From positions 3,596,001 to 3,660,000 of the forward strand of contig NZ_CP138991.1 of NCBI RefSeq assembly GCF_044594925.1: a stretch of DNA of 64,000 bases, read 5' to 3'. Shown here piece after piece: positions 1-7,503 of this stretch. Positions within the stretch are counted from its first letter, which is position 1. The number at the start of each line of letters is the position of its first letter. Origin of the DNA: Maribacter sp044594925 (GTDB taxonomy: Bacteria > Bacteroidota > Bacteroidia > Flavobacteriales > Flavobacteriaceae). Made by a program: the position numbers and the translations under genes. A model generated the notes under the pieces. It saw only the letters and a list, made by a program, of their open reading frames with translations, did not search any database and was not told the origin of the DNA.

Positions 1-273
1 GGTGTCACCCGGCGTATGGTCTTGCACGTTGAACCAATCAAAATAATTGGTGGTACTAGATATGGTATAATCACCATCGGAAGGTGTGAGGTCAGTATAA
101 TTATAGGTAGTTGTTCCAGCTGGTAGGGGCGGGCCATTGGTTAGGCCAGAACCAAAATCTTCTGTAAAAATAGGGTCGCCAGAACTTCCACTACAAAAAC
201 CCAATTGCGCCCTAAGCTCTGTGGATATGCCACAAAGAATATAAAGTAGGAATACGTAAGATTTGAAGGACAT
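1..273 (-). CDS. Secreted surface protein, N-terminal part only (cut by window edge)
   Basis: The first 91 codons of a minus-strand gene that continues beyond the left edge. The ATG at 273 opens a clear signal peptide (MSFKSYVFLLYILCGIS followed by TELRAQ). The mature start has a FCSGSSGDPIFTEDFGSG segment and then Gly/Thr/Asp-rich sequence. This kind of beginning is typical of large flavobacterial adhesin-like proteins that end in a gliding-motility or T9SS type B sorting domain, but no C-terminus is visible, so the export route is inferred. It is transcribed divergently from leuS. No enzymatic function can be assigned. Confidence 0.75.
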   Translation of the reverse strand, partial: MSFKSYVFLLYILCGISTELRAQLGFCSGSSGDPIFTEDFGSGLTNGPPLPAGTTTYNYTDLTPSDGDYTISSTTNYFDWFNVQDHTPGDT

Positions 274-386
274 TAATTTCACGAGAATAAAGATACTGTT
301 TTTGCATAAACAGACATGTTTTTAAAGGGTTTGTGGCTGGGTTTGTGTTAATCGTCAATATCTTTTTAACTTTCATCGAATACGCC

Positions 387-395
387 TATTTTTGC
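387..395 (+). promoter_or_regulatory. Candidate -7 promoter box upstream of leuS
   Basis: TATTTTTGC matches the Bacteroidota -7 consensus TAnnTTTG and lies about 80 nt before the leuS ATG. No convincing TTG -33 element is seen. The rest of the gap 274-474 is AT-rich and shows nothing else. Confidence 0.4.
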
Positions 396-474
396 GAGCA
401 TTAAAGCAAGGATATGTAAAGGATGTGGTACACTACATTAAAAGCATGATTCTTTATTATTTATAGGTGTTTTT

Positions 475-3400
475 ATGACGTACGATTTTAATAAGATAGA
501 GCAAAAGTGGCAGGATTACTGGGCCAAAAATAAGACCTTTAGAGCAGATAATAATTCTGAAAAAGAAAAGTTTTATGTGTTGGATATGTTCCCTTATCCT
601 TCGGGAGCTGGCCTGCATGTAGGGCATCCCTTAGGTTATATTGCCAGTGATATTTATGCGCGTTACAAAAGGCATAAGGGTTTCAATGTCTTGCATCCGC
701 AAGGGTATGACTCTTTTGGTCTGCCGGCGGAACAATATGCCATACAAACTGGTCAACATCCGGCAATTACAACGGAAGCAAATATAAAAACCTATAGAAG
801 ACAGTTAGACCAATTGGGATTTTCTTTTGATTGGAGCCGCGAAGTACGCACTTCTGACCCAAGTTATTATAAGTGGACACAGTGGATATTCATCCAATTG
901 TTCAATTCTTGGTACAATCTAGATTCCGACAAGGCAGAAGATATCAATAGCTTAATTGCGATTTTTAAGACGGATGGAAACCAAGGTGTTCGTGCCGTAT
1001 GCGATGATAATATAGCGCAATTTTCGGCTACAGATTGGAACGGCTACTCAGACAAGGAAAAACAAGCGATTTTATTAAAATATAGATTAACCTATTTAGC
1101 GGAGAGCGAAGTCAACTGGTGTCCGGCATTGGGAACGGTGCTTGCGAATGACGAAATAGTTAATGGCGTATCCGAACGTGGCGGTCACTCGGTTATTCGT
1201 AAAAAAATGACGCAATGGAGCATGCGTATTTCTGCATATGCACAGCGTTTGTTAGATGGTTTAAAAAGTATAGATTGGCCACAGCCACTCAAGGACTCGC
1301 AAACCAACTGGATTGGTCGTTCTCAAGGCGCTTCCGTAACCTTTAATATCCTTCCCCCATCCCCCTCCAAAGGAGGGGGTGCCATACCTGATTATGCGGC
1401 AGCAGGTAATACTTTTGGCGCTACGGAGTTTGAGGGAATAGAAGTATTCACCACAAGGCCAGATACTATTTTCGGTGTTTCGTTCATGACTTTGGCTCCC
1501 GAACACGAGTTGGTGGCGAAAATCACGACCAGCGAACGGAAAGCTGAAGTTGAGGCATATATAGAAGCTACGGCAAAACGTTCCGAGCGTGATCGTATGG
1601 CAGATGTCAAAACCATTACGGGAGCCTTTACAGGGGCTTATGCAGAGCATCCGTTTACAAAAGAACCCATTCCTATTTGGATTGGGGACTATGTCTTGGC
1701 AGGCTATGGAACAGGAGCTGTGATGTCCGTTCCATGCGGAGATCAGCGTGATTATGATTTTGCAAAACACTTTAATATTCCAATCCCTAATATTTTCGAG
1801 GGGGTGGATATTTCGGAAGAGGCTTTTGCGGATAAAGAAAAAACGATTATCACCAATTCTGATTTTTTGGACGGATTAGGATATAAAGAAGCAACCAAAA
1901 TAGCCATACAGACCTTAGAGACTTTAGGACAAGGAGAGGGTAAGATAAATTATCGTTTGCGCGATGCCGTATTCAGTAGACAACGTTATTGGGGAGAACC
2001 CTTCCCAGTGTATTATGATGAAGATGGAATGCCGCAAATGTTGGATGAAAAATTTCTACCCTTAGAATTGCCCGAGGTAGATAAATATTTACCTACCGAA
2101 ACAGGCGAACCACCGCTAGGAAATGCAAAAGAATGGCACTGGTTGCAATATGGCGAGGAAGGAAAAGTAGTTTCGGAAGAGGAATTTAAAAACTCCTCCC
2201 CTTTGGAGAGGTTGGGAGGGGCTCTTGAATTGAATACAATGCCCGGTTGGGCAGGAAGTTCTCAGTATTTTAATAGATACATGGACCCCCAAAACGATAC
2301 TGAAATCTTTTCTGAAGAAGCCATTAATTACTGGCAAGATGTAGATTTATATATAGGTGGTAGCGAGCACGCTACAGGTCATTTATTGTATGCCCGTTTT
2401 TGGCAGAAGTTTATGTTCGATAAAGGACTGGTACCCAAAGATGAGTTTGCGAAGAAGCTTATTAACCAAGGGATGATTACGGGGACGAGTGCATTGGCTA
2501 AAAGGCTGCAATTTATAGTGGATGATTATCCAGTATTTATTTTTTGTGACTTAGATATTCTCACTTCATTCCTTAATCCATCTGACGATTCTCTGTTTTC
2601 CTATGATAATAACCCATTAATAAGTATTATTGAGAATTTTGGAGAATTTGATGTGCAAGAAGTTCATGTTGATGTTTCGCTTGTGGATTCATCAGATAAT
2701 CTAGATATAAAAGGCTTTCAAAATTGGCAGCCAGATTATCAAGAAGTGCAATTTATTTCTAAGGCGGACAATTCTTTTAAAGTTTCCCGCGAGGTCGAAA
2801 AAATGTCCAAGTCCAAATACAATGTAGTAAATCCTGATGCTATTTGTGAGGAGTACGGGGCGGATAGTTTGCGTTTGTACGAGATGTTCTTGGGGCCTTT
2901 AGAGCAATCCAAGCCTTGGAATACCGCCGGTATCACAGGAACACATTCTTTCTTAAAAAAACTATGGCGCCTATATCATCAAAGTCCGGATAATTCATTT
3001 CACGTAACTGATTCTCCCCCTTCAGAGGGGTTAGGGGAGGAATTAAAAACCCTGCACAAAACCATTAAAAAGGTAGAAGATGATATTGAAAACTTTAGTT
3101 TCAATACCTCGGTTTCTACGTTTATGATATGTGTTAATGAGCTGTCCGGTCAAAAATGTACGAGTCGTGCCATTCTAGAACCGTTAGCTATTTTAGTATC
3201 GCCTTATGCGCCACATATTGCAGAGGAGCTTTGGGAAAAGTTAGGACATTCGGAATCTATCGCCACGGCTCCTTTTCCAAAATTTGAAGCCAGTTATTTG
3301 GTAGAAAGCAACAAGGAGTACCCTATATCTTTCAATGGAAAAATGCGATTTAAGCTAGAATTACCACTAGATTTAAGCAAGGATGAAATAGAAGCTGCGG

Positions 3401-3495
3401 TTATGGCGCATCAAAAAACAAAAGAGCAATTGCAGGGTAGAACACCCAAAAAAGTAATCGTGGTGCCCGGAAAAATAGTAAATATCGTAGGTTAG
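475..3495 (+). CDS. leuS: Leucyl-tRNA synthetase
   Basis: Class I aminoacyl-tRNA synthetase that charges tRNA-Leu in the cytoplasm. The HIGH motif appears as HVGH (residues 48-51) and the KMSKS loop as KMSKS (776-780). The CP1 editing domain shows TTRPDTIFG (from about 329) and GTGAVMSVPCGDQRDYDFA. At 1006 residues it is long for the family. Much of the excess is three proline/glycine-rich insertions encoded by short palindromic repeats (residues 293-303, 573-583, 846-856), plus an unusual segment just before KMSKS (about residues 674-728). All keep the frame, so the gene appears functional. It is followed after 20 nt by a SemiSWEET gene. Confidence 0.97.
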   Translation: MTYDFNKIEQKWQDYWAKNKTFRADNNSEKEKFYVLDMFPYPSGAGLHVGHPLGYIASDIYARYKRHKGFNVLHPQGYDSFGLPAEQYAIQTGQHPAITTEANIKTYRRQLDQLGFSFDWSREVRTSDPSYYKWTQWIFIQLFNSWYNLDSDKAEDINSLIAIFKTDGNQGVRAVCDDNIAQFSATDWNGYSDKEKQAILLKYRLTYLAESEVNWCPALGTVLANDEIVNGVSERGGHSVIRKKMTQWSMRISAYAQRLLDGLKSIDWPQPLKDSQTNWIGRSQGASVTFNILPPSPSKGGGAIPDYAAAGNTFGATEFEGIEVFTTRPDTIFGVSFMTLAPEHELVAKITTSERKAEVEAYIEATAKRSERDRMADVKTITGAFTGAYAEHPFTKEPIPIWIGDYVLAGYGTGAVMSVPCGDQRDYDFAKHFNIPIPNIFEGVDISEEAFADKEKTIITNSDFLDGLGYKEATKIAIQTLETLGQGEGKINYRLRDAVFSRQRYWGEPFPVYYDEDGMPQMLDEKFLPLELPEVDKYLPTETGEPPLGNAKEWHWLQYGEEGKVVSEEEFKNSSPLERLGGALELNTMPGWAGSSQYFNRYMDPQNDTEIFSEEAINYWQDVDLYIGGSEHATGHLLYARFWQKFMFDKGLVPKDEFAKKLINQGMITGTSALAKRLQFIVDDYPVFIFCDLDILTSFLNPSDDSLFSYDNNPLISIIENFGEFDVQEVHVDVSLVDSSDNLDIKGFQNWQPDYQEVQFISKADNSFKVSREVEKMSKSKYNVVNPDAICEEYGADSLRLYEMFLGPLEQSKPWNTAGITGTHSFLKKLWRLYHQSPDNSFHVTDSPPSEGLGEELKTLHKTIKKVEDDIENFSFNTSVSTFMICVNELSGQKCTSRAILEPLAILVSPYAPHIAEELWEKLGHSESIATAPFPKFEASYLVESNKEYPISFNGKMRFKLELPLDLSKDEIEAAVMAHQKTKEQLQGRTPKKVIVVPGKIVNIVG
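1351..1383 (-). repeat. REP-like palindromic repeat, copy 1, in frame in leuS
   Basis: A GC-rich dyad with core CCCCCTCCAAAGGAGGGGG at 1361-1379, encoding LPPSPSKGGGA. It lies near the start of the editing domain, between NWIGRSQGA and TTRPDTIFG. Its sequence matches the reverse complement of the copies at 2191 and 3011, so it is inserted in the opposite orientation. Confidence 0.8.
2191..2223 (+). repeat. REP-like palindromic repeat, copy 2, in frame in leuS
   Basis: Core CTCCCCTTTGGAGAGG followed by TTGGGAGGGG, encoding NSSPLERLGGA (residues 573-583). It sits just before the conserved NTMPGWAGSS block of the catalytic domain, in what should be a surface loop. Confidence 0.8.
3010..3042 (+). 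repeat. REP-like palindromic repeat, copy 3, in frame in leuS
   Basis: CTCCCCCTTCAGAGGGG followed by TTAGGGGAGG, encoding DSPPSEGLGEE (residues 846-856). It lies in the linker leading into the helix LKTLHKTIKKVEDD of the anticodon-binding domain, in the same orientation as copy 2. Confidence 0.8.
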
Positions 3496-3515
3496 CCAAA
3501 AGCCAAACATACAGC

Positions 3516-3770
3516 ATGGATTATATTGAAATTCTGGGTCTAGTTGCGGCTACATTAACTACTGCGGCATTTATTCCCCAAGTGTATAAAACTTGGAAAG
3601 AAAAATCCACCAAGGATATTTCCTTAAGTATGTATGCTGTTTTGTTGACGGGGTCATTACTTTGGTTAACCTATGGATTTCTTATAGATAGTTTCCCCAT
3701 TATTTTAGCCAATACTATCACTGCCTTACTACTTATTTGTATGGTGTTGATGAAATTAAGTTATAAATAA
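3516..3770 (+). CDS. SemiSWEET family sugar transporter
   Basis: A compact 84-residue membrane protein with three predicted transmembrane helices and the PQ-loop signature FIPQVYKTWKEKS (about residues 20-32), followed by DISLSMYAV. This is the single three-helix bundle of bacterial SemiSWEETs, which dimerise in the inner membrane to move sugars by facilitated diffusion. The substrate cannot be read from sequence. It starts 20 nt after leuS on the same strand, probably co-transcribed, and is followed by a terminator-like hairpin. Confidence 0.88.
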   Translation: MDYIEILGLVAATLTTAAFIPQVYKTWKEKSTKDISLSMYAVLLTGSLLWLTYGFLIDSFPIILANTITALLLICMVLMKLSYK

Positions 3771-3773
3771 TAC

Positions 3774-3810
3774 AACATACCCCCTAAAAATTAAGGGGTT
3801 TGTTATTTAA
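3774..3810 (+). terminator. Rho-independent terminator after SemiSWEET
   Basis: The stem pairs CCCCT (3781-3785) with AGGGG (3794-3798) and is extended by AACATAC against TTTGTT with one mismatch. A T-rich tail follows. Confidence 0.65.
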
Positions 3811-3879
3811 AAGTGCATTTTACAACTAACAACCCCTACATTTTATCGAATAATTCTTTAAATATTGTTTTAATTGTCA

Positions 3880-3888
3880 CAACTTTGC
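3880..3888 (+). promoter_or_regulatory. Candidate -7 promoter box for ald
   Basis: CAACTTTGC differs from TAnnTTTGC only at its first base and lies 24 nt before the ATG at 3912. It supports the downstream start, because a start upstream of this box could not be transcribed from it. Confidence 0.4.
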
Positions 3889-3911
3889 GACTTAATTTAA
3901 AACATATAACA

Positions 3912-5012
3912 ATGATTGTTGGTATTCCTAAAGAGATTAAGAACAATGAAAGCAGGGTTGGTATGACGCCAGCCGGTGTTTTTGAACTGGTTAAAAATAA
4001 CCATACTGTTTATGTGCAATCTACTGCCGGCGAGGGAAGTGGTTTTTTCAATAAAGATTACCAACAAGCGGGAGCCGTTATTTTAGATACCATCGCTGAG
4101 GTATATGCCAAAAGTGAGATGATTGTAAAGGTAAAAGAGCCAATTGCCGAGGAATACGACTTAATTCAAGAAGGCCAGCTACTTTTCACTTATTTTCATT
4201 TTGCTTCTAGCGAGCCTTTGACCAAGGCAATGATCAAGCAAAAAGCCATTTGTATCGCATATGAAACGGTTGAAGATGATGAAGGCACTTTGCCACTGCT
4301 CACACCCATGTCAGAAGTTGCTGGGAGAATGGCCATTCAACAGGGAGCTAAGTACTTAGAGAAACCTGTTAAAGGTCGCGGTGTGCTACTAGGAGGTGTT
4401 CCTGGTGTTGCTCCTGGTAGGGTACTGGTCTTAGGAGCTGGTGTCGTGGGCATACAAGCTGCTAAAATGGCAGCAGGTCTAGGAGCTCATGTAACTATTA
4501 TGGACATTAATATGAAACGACTTAGATATGCCAATGATGTGATGCCACCACATGTTGTTACAGAGTTTTCCAATGAATATAATATCAGAAAACATATTAA
4601 AAGTCATGACCTTATCATTGGCGGAGTTTTGCTCAAAGGAGCTAAAGCACCAAACCTCATAACTCGTGATATGCTTAAAGAAATGCGGCCGGGTACCGTT
4701 ATTGTTGATGTGGCGGTAGATCAAGGCGGATGTGTGGAAACCACCAAGCCAACAACGCACGAGGATCCCATTTATATTATAGATGATGTAGTGCATTATT
4801 CTGTGGCAAACATGCCTGGGGCTGTACCTTATACTTCTACCGTAGCGCTTACGAATGTCACTCTGCCTTACGCACTAAAACTTGCCAATTTAGGTTGGAA
4901 GGAAGCGTGCGAGAAAGATGCAAGCCTTAAGAAAGGGTTGAACATCGTTTCTGGAAAAGTTGTTTATGAAGAGATTATTGAGGCATTTGGTTGGGAAGAG
5001 GCCTTTGCATAA
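3912..5012 (+). CDS. ald: Alanine dehydrogenase
   Basis: NAD-dependent L-alanine dehydrogenase (alanine + NAD+ + water to pyruvate + ammonia + NADH), 366 residues, the usual family length. It opens with the family N-terminus MIVGIPKEIKNNESRVGMTP. It carries the substrate-site stretch VKVKEP and the Rossmann loop VLVLGAGVVGIQAAKMAAGL, with Asp (MDIN) at the end of the second strand for NAD. The C-terminal block is NMPGAVPYTSTVALTN. The frame is open further upstream to 3813, but family alignment and the candidate promoter favour the ATG at 3912. It probably links alanine to central carbon and nitrogen metabolism. Confidence 0.95.
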   Translation: MIVGIPKEIKNNESRVGMTPAGVFELVKNNHTVYVQSTAGEGSGFFNKDYQQAGAVILDTIAEVYAKSEMIVKVKEPIAEEYDLIQEGQLLFTYFHFASSEPLTKAMIKQKAICIAYETVEDDEGTLPLLTPMSEVAGRMAIQQGAKYLEKPVKGRGVLLGGVPGVAPGRVLVLGAGVVGIQAAKMAAGLGAHVTIMDINMKRLRYANDVMPPHVVTEFSNEYNIRKHIKSHDLIIGGVLLKGAKAPNLITRDMLKEMRPGTVIVDVAVDQGGCVETTKPTTHEDPIYIIDDVVHYSVANMPGAVPYTSTVALTNVTLPYALKLANLGWKEACEKDASLKKGLNIVSGKVVYEEIIEAFGWEEAFA

Positions 5013-5047
5013 CCGTACAATTTGTCAGTAAATACTACCTCATCAGG

Positions 5048-5080
5048 TCCTTTATTCATTTTAAAGGATTTGGCGGGGTT
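5048..5080 (+). terminator. Possible terminator after ald
   Basis: TCCTTTA (5048-5054) pairs with TAAAGGA (5062-5068) across a 7-nt loop, followed by a G/T-rich stretch with TTTTT. The stem is weak. Confidence 0.3.
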
Positions 5081-5157
5081 TTTGCTTTTCACTAAATAGA
5101 TTTCTTCTATAAACGGGAATCTTTAGTATATTTAATAAGTTTTAAAATTGAAAAGTT

Positions 5158-5853
5158 ATGATGGGATATTATATTTTGATAGGTGCAATTGCTTTGGTCA
5201 GTTGGTTGGTCAGCAGTCGATTGAAAAGTAAATTTAAGCACTATTCAAAAGTACACTTGCAAAATGGCATGAGTGGAGCTGAAATTGCACAAAAGATGCT
5301 AGATGATCACGGTATTCGAGATGTGAAAGTAGTTTCAACACCCGGTATGTTAACAGATCACTATAATCCAAAAAATAAGACCGTAAATCTAAGTGAAGGT
5401 GTTTACAATCAGCGAAATGCCTCTGCTGCCGCGGTCGCTGCCCATGAAGTTGGTCATGCAGTGCAGCATGCCACTGCATATGAATGGTTAGGAATGCGCT
5501 CCAAGTTGGTTCCTATAGTGAGCGTAACATCGAGTATGTCTACTTGGGTGGTTTTTGGCGGATTGGCACTTGGAGCCGCTGCAGGCATCGGGCTAGGTTA
5601 TTGGGTCGCTGTAGCTGGATTGGTAATGATGAGTTTTGCCACCTTATTCAGCTTTATTACGCTACCAGTAGAATACGACGCAAGTAATAGAGCTTTGGCT
5701 TGGTTAAAGAATAAGAATATTGTTACTCGAGAAGAATATAAGGGTTCTGAAGATGCCTTAAAATGGGCGGCAAGGACTTATTTAGTGGCGGCTATTGGTT
5801 CTTTAGCCACCTTGGTTTATTGGGGTCTGCAGGTTTTTGGAGGAAGAGATTAA
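5158..5853 (+). CDS. YugP-family neutral zinc metallopeptidase
   Basis: A 231-residue inner-membrane protein of the YugP (Zn_peptidase_2) family. An N-terminal membrane helix is followed by the region DVKVVSTPGMLTDHYNPKNK. The zinc motif HEVGHAVQHA has its HEVGH at residues 96-100. Two hydrophobic segments follow (about 118-165), then LPVEYDASNRALAWL, where the Glu is a likely third zinc ligand, and a final membrane helix. The substrate is unknown. Two adjacent ATG codons (5158, 5161) are possible starts. It stands alone between ald and a convergent gene. Confidence 0.88.
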   Translation: MMGYYILIGAIALVSWLVSSRLKSKFKHYSKVHLQNGMSGAEIAQKMLDDHGIRDVKVVSTPGMLTDHYNPKNKTVNLSEGVYNQRNASAAAVAAHEVGHAVQHATAYEWLGMRSKLVPIVSVTSSMSTWVVFGGLALGAAAGIGLGYWVAVAGLVMMSFATLFSFITLPVEYDASNRALAWLKNKNIVTREEYKGSEDALKWAARTYLVAAIGSLATLVYWGLQVFGGRD

Positions 5854-5876
5854 ACTTTCAAAGTTATGATTTACAG

Positions 5877-5904
5877 AAAAGCCTATTTGAAAAAATAGGC
5901 TTTT
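5877..5904. terminator. Bidirectional terminator between convergent genes
   Basis: A 12-bp perfect stem, AAAAGCCTATTT with AAATAGGCTTTT, around the 4-nt loop GAAA. It is flanked by A and T runs, so it can serve both the zinc peptidase gene and the convergent LpxR-like gene. Confidence 0.92.
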
Positions 5905-5908
5905 CACA

Positions 5909-6847
5909 TTAAAAACGGAAGCCGTAGGCTAGAATAATATATTTGTGTGCCTTGGCTAAAGGGCTTTCTCGTGTGTTATAGCGAATACCAATTTTATAGT
6001 CGCTCCGCTTAAAACGATTATTAAAATCCAAACCAAGTCTAAAAACAGCATTTGTGGATGGTGTTGTAAAGACAGCATTGTTATTGACTAAGTTCCCTTC
6101 GAGTAGGCCATTGTATAATACTTGGCGATAAGAAAAACGAAAGGATAAATAGCACTCACGCGCTACCGCGCTCAATTGGTCATAGGCAATGCTTTGGCTG
6201 AGATTGGTTCTTTTCCCAAAATAAAATATACCCTCTGGCGCTATGTAAATATCCCGGGTACCCAAGGCAAAATTGGGCTTAAAAGCAAACCGTATGCTAA
6301 AAGGTGCGGAAGAGATAGTCCATTCCCTAACATGCGAAAAATAAAGGTTGGCGTGAAAACTATTCGGTAATTCATCCACCCACAAAGGTGAATCTGTGAT
6401 ATCTACAATAGTATGGAACCAGCGTTGTAAACCCCCAGCGCCTGAATTTAAACCTGCTATTCCTAAAAGGAGGCGTAACTCGAACAGTTGATTTTTCTTG
6501 GCTCTTGACCAAGTGCTATGCAGTCCTGTAAAACCAGCATAAGGGCGGTCAAAATTAGCGCTATTTGTAGATTGGGTTTGAGAAGGTGTGTACACTTCTT
6601 GACCAATAGTAAAGGCCAATTGCTCATTTTCAGAGCCAGGTAAATCTTTTTTTAGAATAGTTCTGTAGGTTAGGAATAATCCGGAAGAATAGTAATTATC
6701 GGACAATAGAAAGAAGTCGTTATCATGTCTAAATTCCAATTGATTTCTAGGGCCTAAATCATCTGTAATTTTTTGAGCGATAGTTACCTCTGTAGAAAAA
6801 ATGAACCAAATAAGAATACTCCAGAAAAGGAATGGGTTTTTTTGCAT
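5909..6847 (-). CDS. LpxR-like lipid A deacylase family outer-membrane protein
   Basis: 312 residues with an N-terminal signal peptide and a predicted outer-membrane beta-barrel of the LpxR/DUF2219 family. Family marks are the early RHDNDFFL segment, which fits the Asn-Asp catalytic region near the mature N-terminus of LpxR, then DNYYSSGLFLTY, GQEVYTP and DRPYAGF. It ends in aromatic YGFRF, a typical barrel C-terminus. Characterised members remove the 3'-acyloxyacyl group from lipid A. Activity here is inferred from family. It follows the Lrp gene by 14 nt on the same strand and is probably co-transcribed with it. Confidence 0.75.
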   Translation of the reverse strand: MQKNPFLFWSILIWFIFSTEVTIAQKITDDLGPRNQLEFRHDNDFFLLSDNYYSSGLFLTYRTILKKDLPGSENEQLAFTIGQEVYTPSQTQSTNSANFDRPYAGFTGLHSTWSRAKKNQLFELRLLLGIAGLNSGAGGLQRWFHTIVDITDSPLWVDELPNSFHANLYFSHVREWTISSAPFSIRFAFKPNFALGTRDIYIAPEGIFYFGKRTNLSQSIAYDQLSAVARECYLSFRFSYRQVLYNGLLEGNLVNNNAVFTTPSTNAVFRLGLDFNNRFKRSDYKIGIRYNTRESPLAKAHKYIILAYGFRF

Positions 6848-6861
6848 TATCCCATAAGTCG

Positions 6862-7332
6862 TTAAATAGTGATCTGCCTATCAATTTGTTGGGCAAGGGA
6901 TATAAAAGTTTCTGTTCTGGATACGCCTTCTATTTGTTGTATTTCCTTGTTCAGGACATGCATTAAGTGTTCGTTATCCTTGCAAAGTATTTTAATTAGG
7001 ATAGACCAATTGCCCGTAGTATAATGGCATTCCAGTACTTCAGGGATTTTTTCCAATTGCTTTACGGCCATAGGATTACTCATAGCTTTATCCAAGTAAA
7101 TACCGATATAGGCCATTGTGGTATAGCCAATAATTTTTGGGTTGATTATGAATTTAGAGCCCGCTAATAAACCCGAGGCTTCTAGTTTTCGCAAACGTTG
7201 ATGAATGGCAGCTCCAGAAATTCCGATACTTCGAGCGATTTCTAGAACAGGTTTACGGGCATCGCTCATTAAAAATCTTAGGATTTTTTTGTCTATTCCG
7301 TCAATCTTAACATTTACGTTATTCAATTTCAT
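6862..7332 (-). CDS. Lrp/AsnC-family transcriptional regulator
   Basis: 156 residues. The N-terminal winged helix-turn-helix (IDGIDKKILRFL, then ARSIGISGAAIHQRLRKLEASGLL) is followed by the RAM/AsnC ligand-binding domain (MAYIGIYLDK, then ECHYTTGNWSILIKILCKD). Such regulators respond to amino acids. It lies between a saccharopine dehydrogenase-like gene and an LpxR-like gene on one strand, so lysine or a related amino acid is a plausible effector. The frame is open seven codons further upstream, but a -7 box at 7355-7362 would put the transcript start near 7349, favouring the ATG at 7332. Confidence 0.9.
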   Translation of the reverse strand: MKLNNVNVKIDGIDKKILRFLMSDARKPVLEIARSIGISGAAIHQRLRKLEASGLLAGSKFIINPKIIGYTTMAYIGIYLDKAMSNPMAVKQLEKIPEVLECHYTTGNWSILIKILCKDNEHLMHVLNKEIQQIEGVSRTETFISLAQQIDRQITI

Positions 7333-7354
7333 GGTTCTGCTTTCAAAATACACT

Positions 7355-7362
7355 CAAATGTA
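7355..7362 (-). promoter_or_regulatory. Candidate -7 box for the Lrp gene
   Basis: Read on the minus strand it is TACATTTG, an exact TAnnTTTG match about 23 nt before the chosen ATG. Confidence 0.45.
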
Positions 7363-7384
7363 GAAATTAAATACTAAACTGATA

Positions 7385-7485
7385 GTTTACTCGATAATCG
7401 AGATTTAAATGCTCCGACGCTTGCGTCCAACTAAACGTGATTTTCCTTTTAATGCCTCGCGGGCTCGCCCCGGGGTAGTTTACTT
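7385..7485. repeat. Dispersed 100-bp repeat, copy 1
   Basis: Shares ordered blocks with 23471-23573: TTTACTCGATAATCGAGATT, then CTCCGACGCTTGCGT, then TTTCCTT, CCTCGCGGGCT and finally a GGGTA/TTTACTT end. It contains two dyads, CTCGATAATCGAG and ACGCTTGCGT. It fills the gap between the 3' end of the saccharopine dehydrogenase-like gene and the promoter of the Lrp gene. Confidence 0.85.
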
Positions 7486-7503
7486 AAAGAAACCCTTGCT
7501 TAC

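Noticed and set aside
1261..1770. Antisense open frame of 169 codons inside leuS
   Set aside because: It has no family resemblance and lies opposite conserved synthetase domains; it is a shadow of the real gene.
475..3495. leuS as a pseudogene because of its length and inserts
   Set aside because: The frame is open throughout, all catalytic and editing motifs are intact, and inserts fall where loops are expected.
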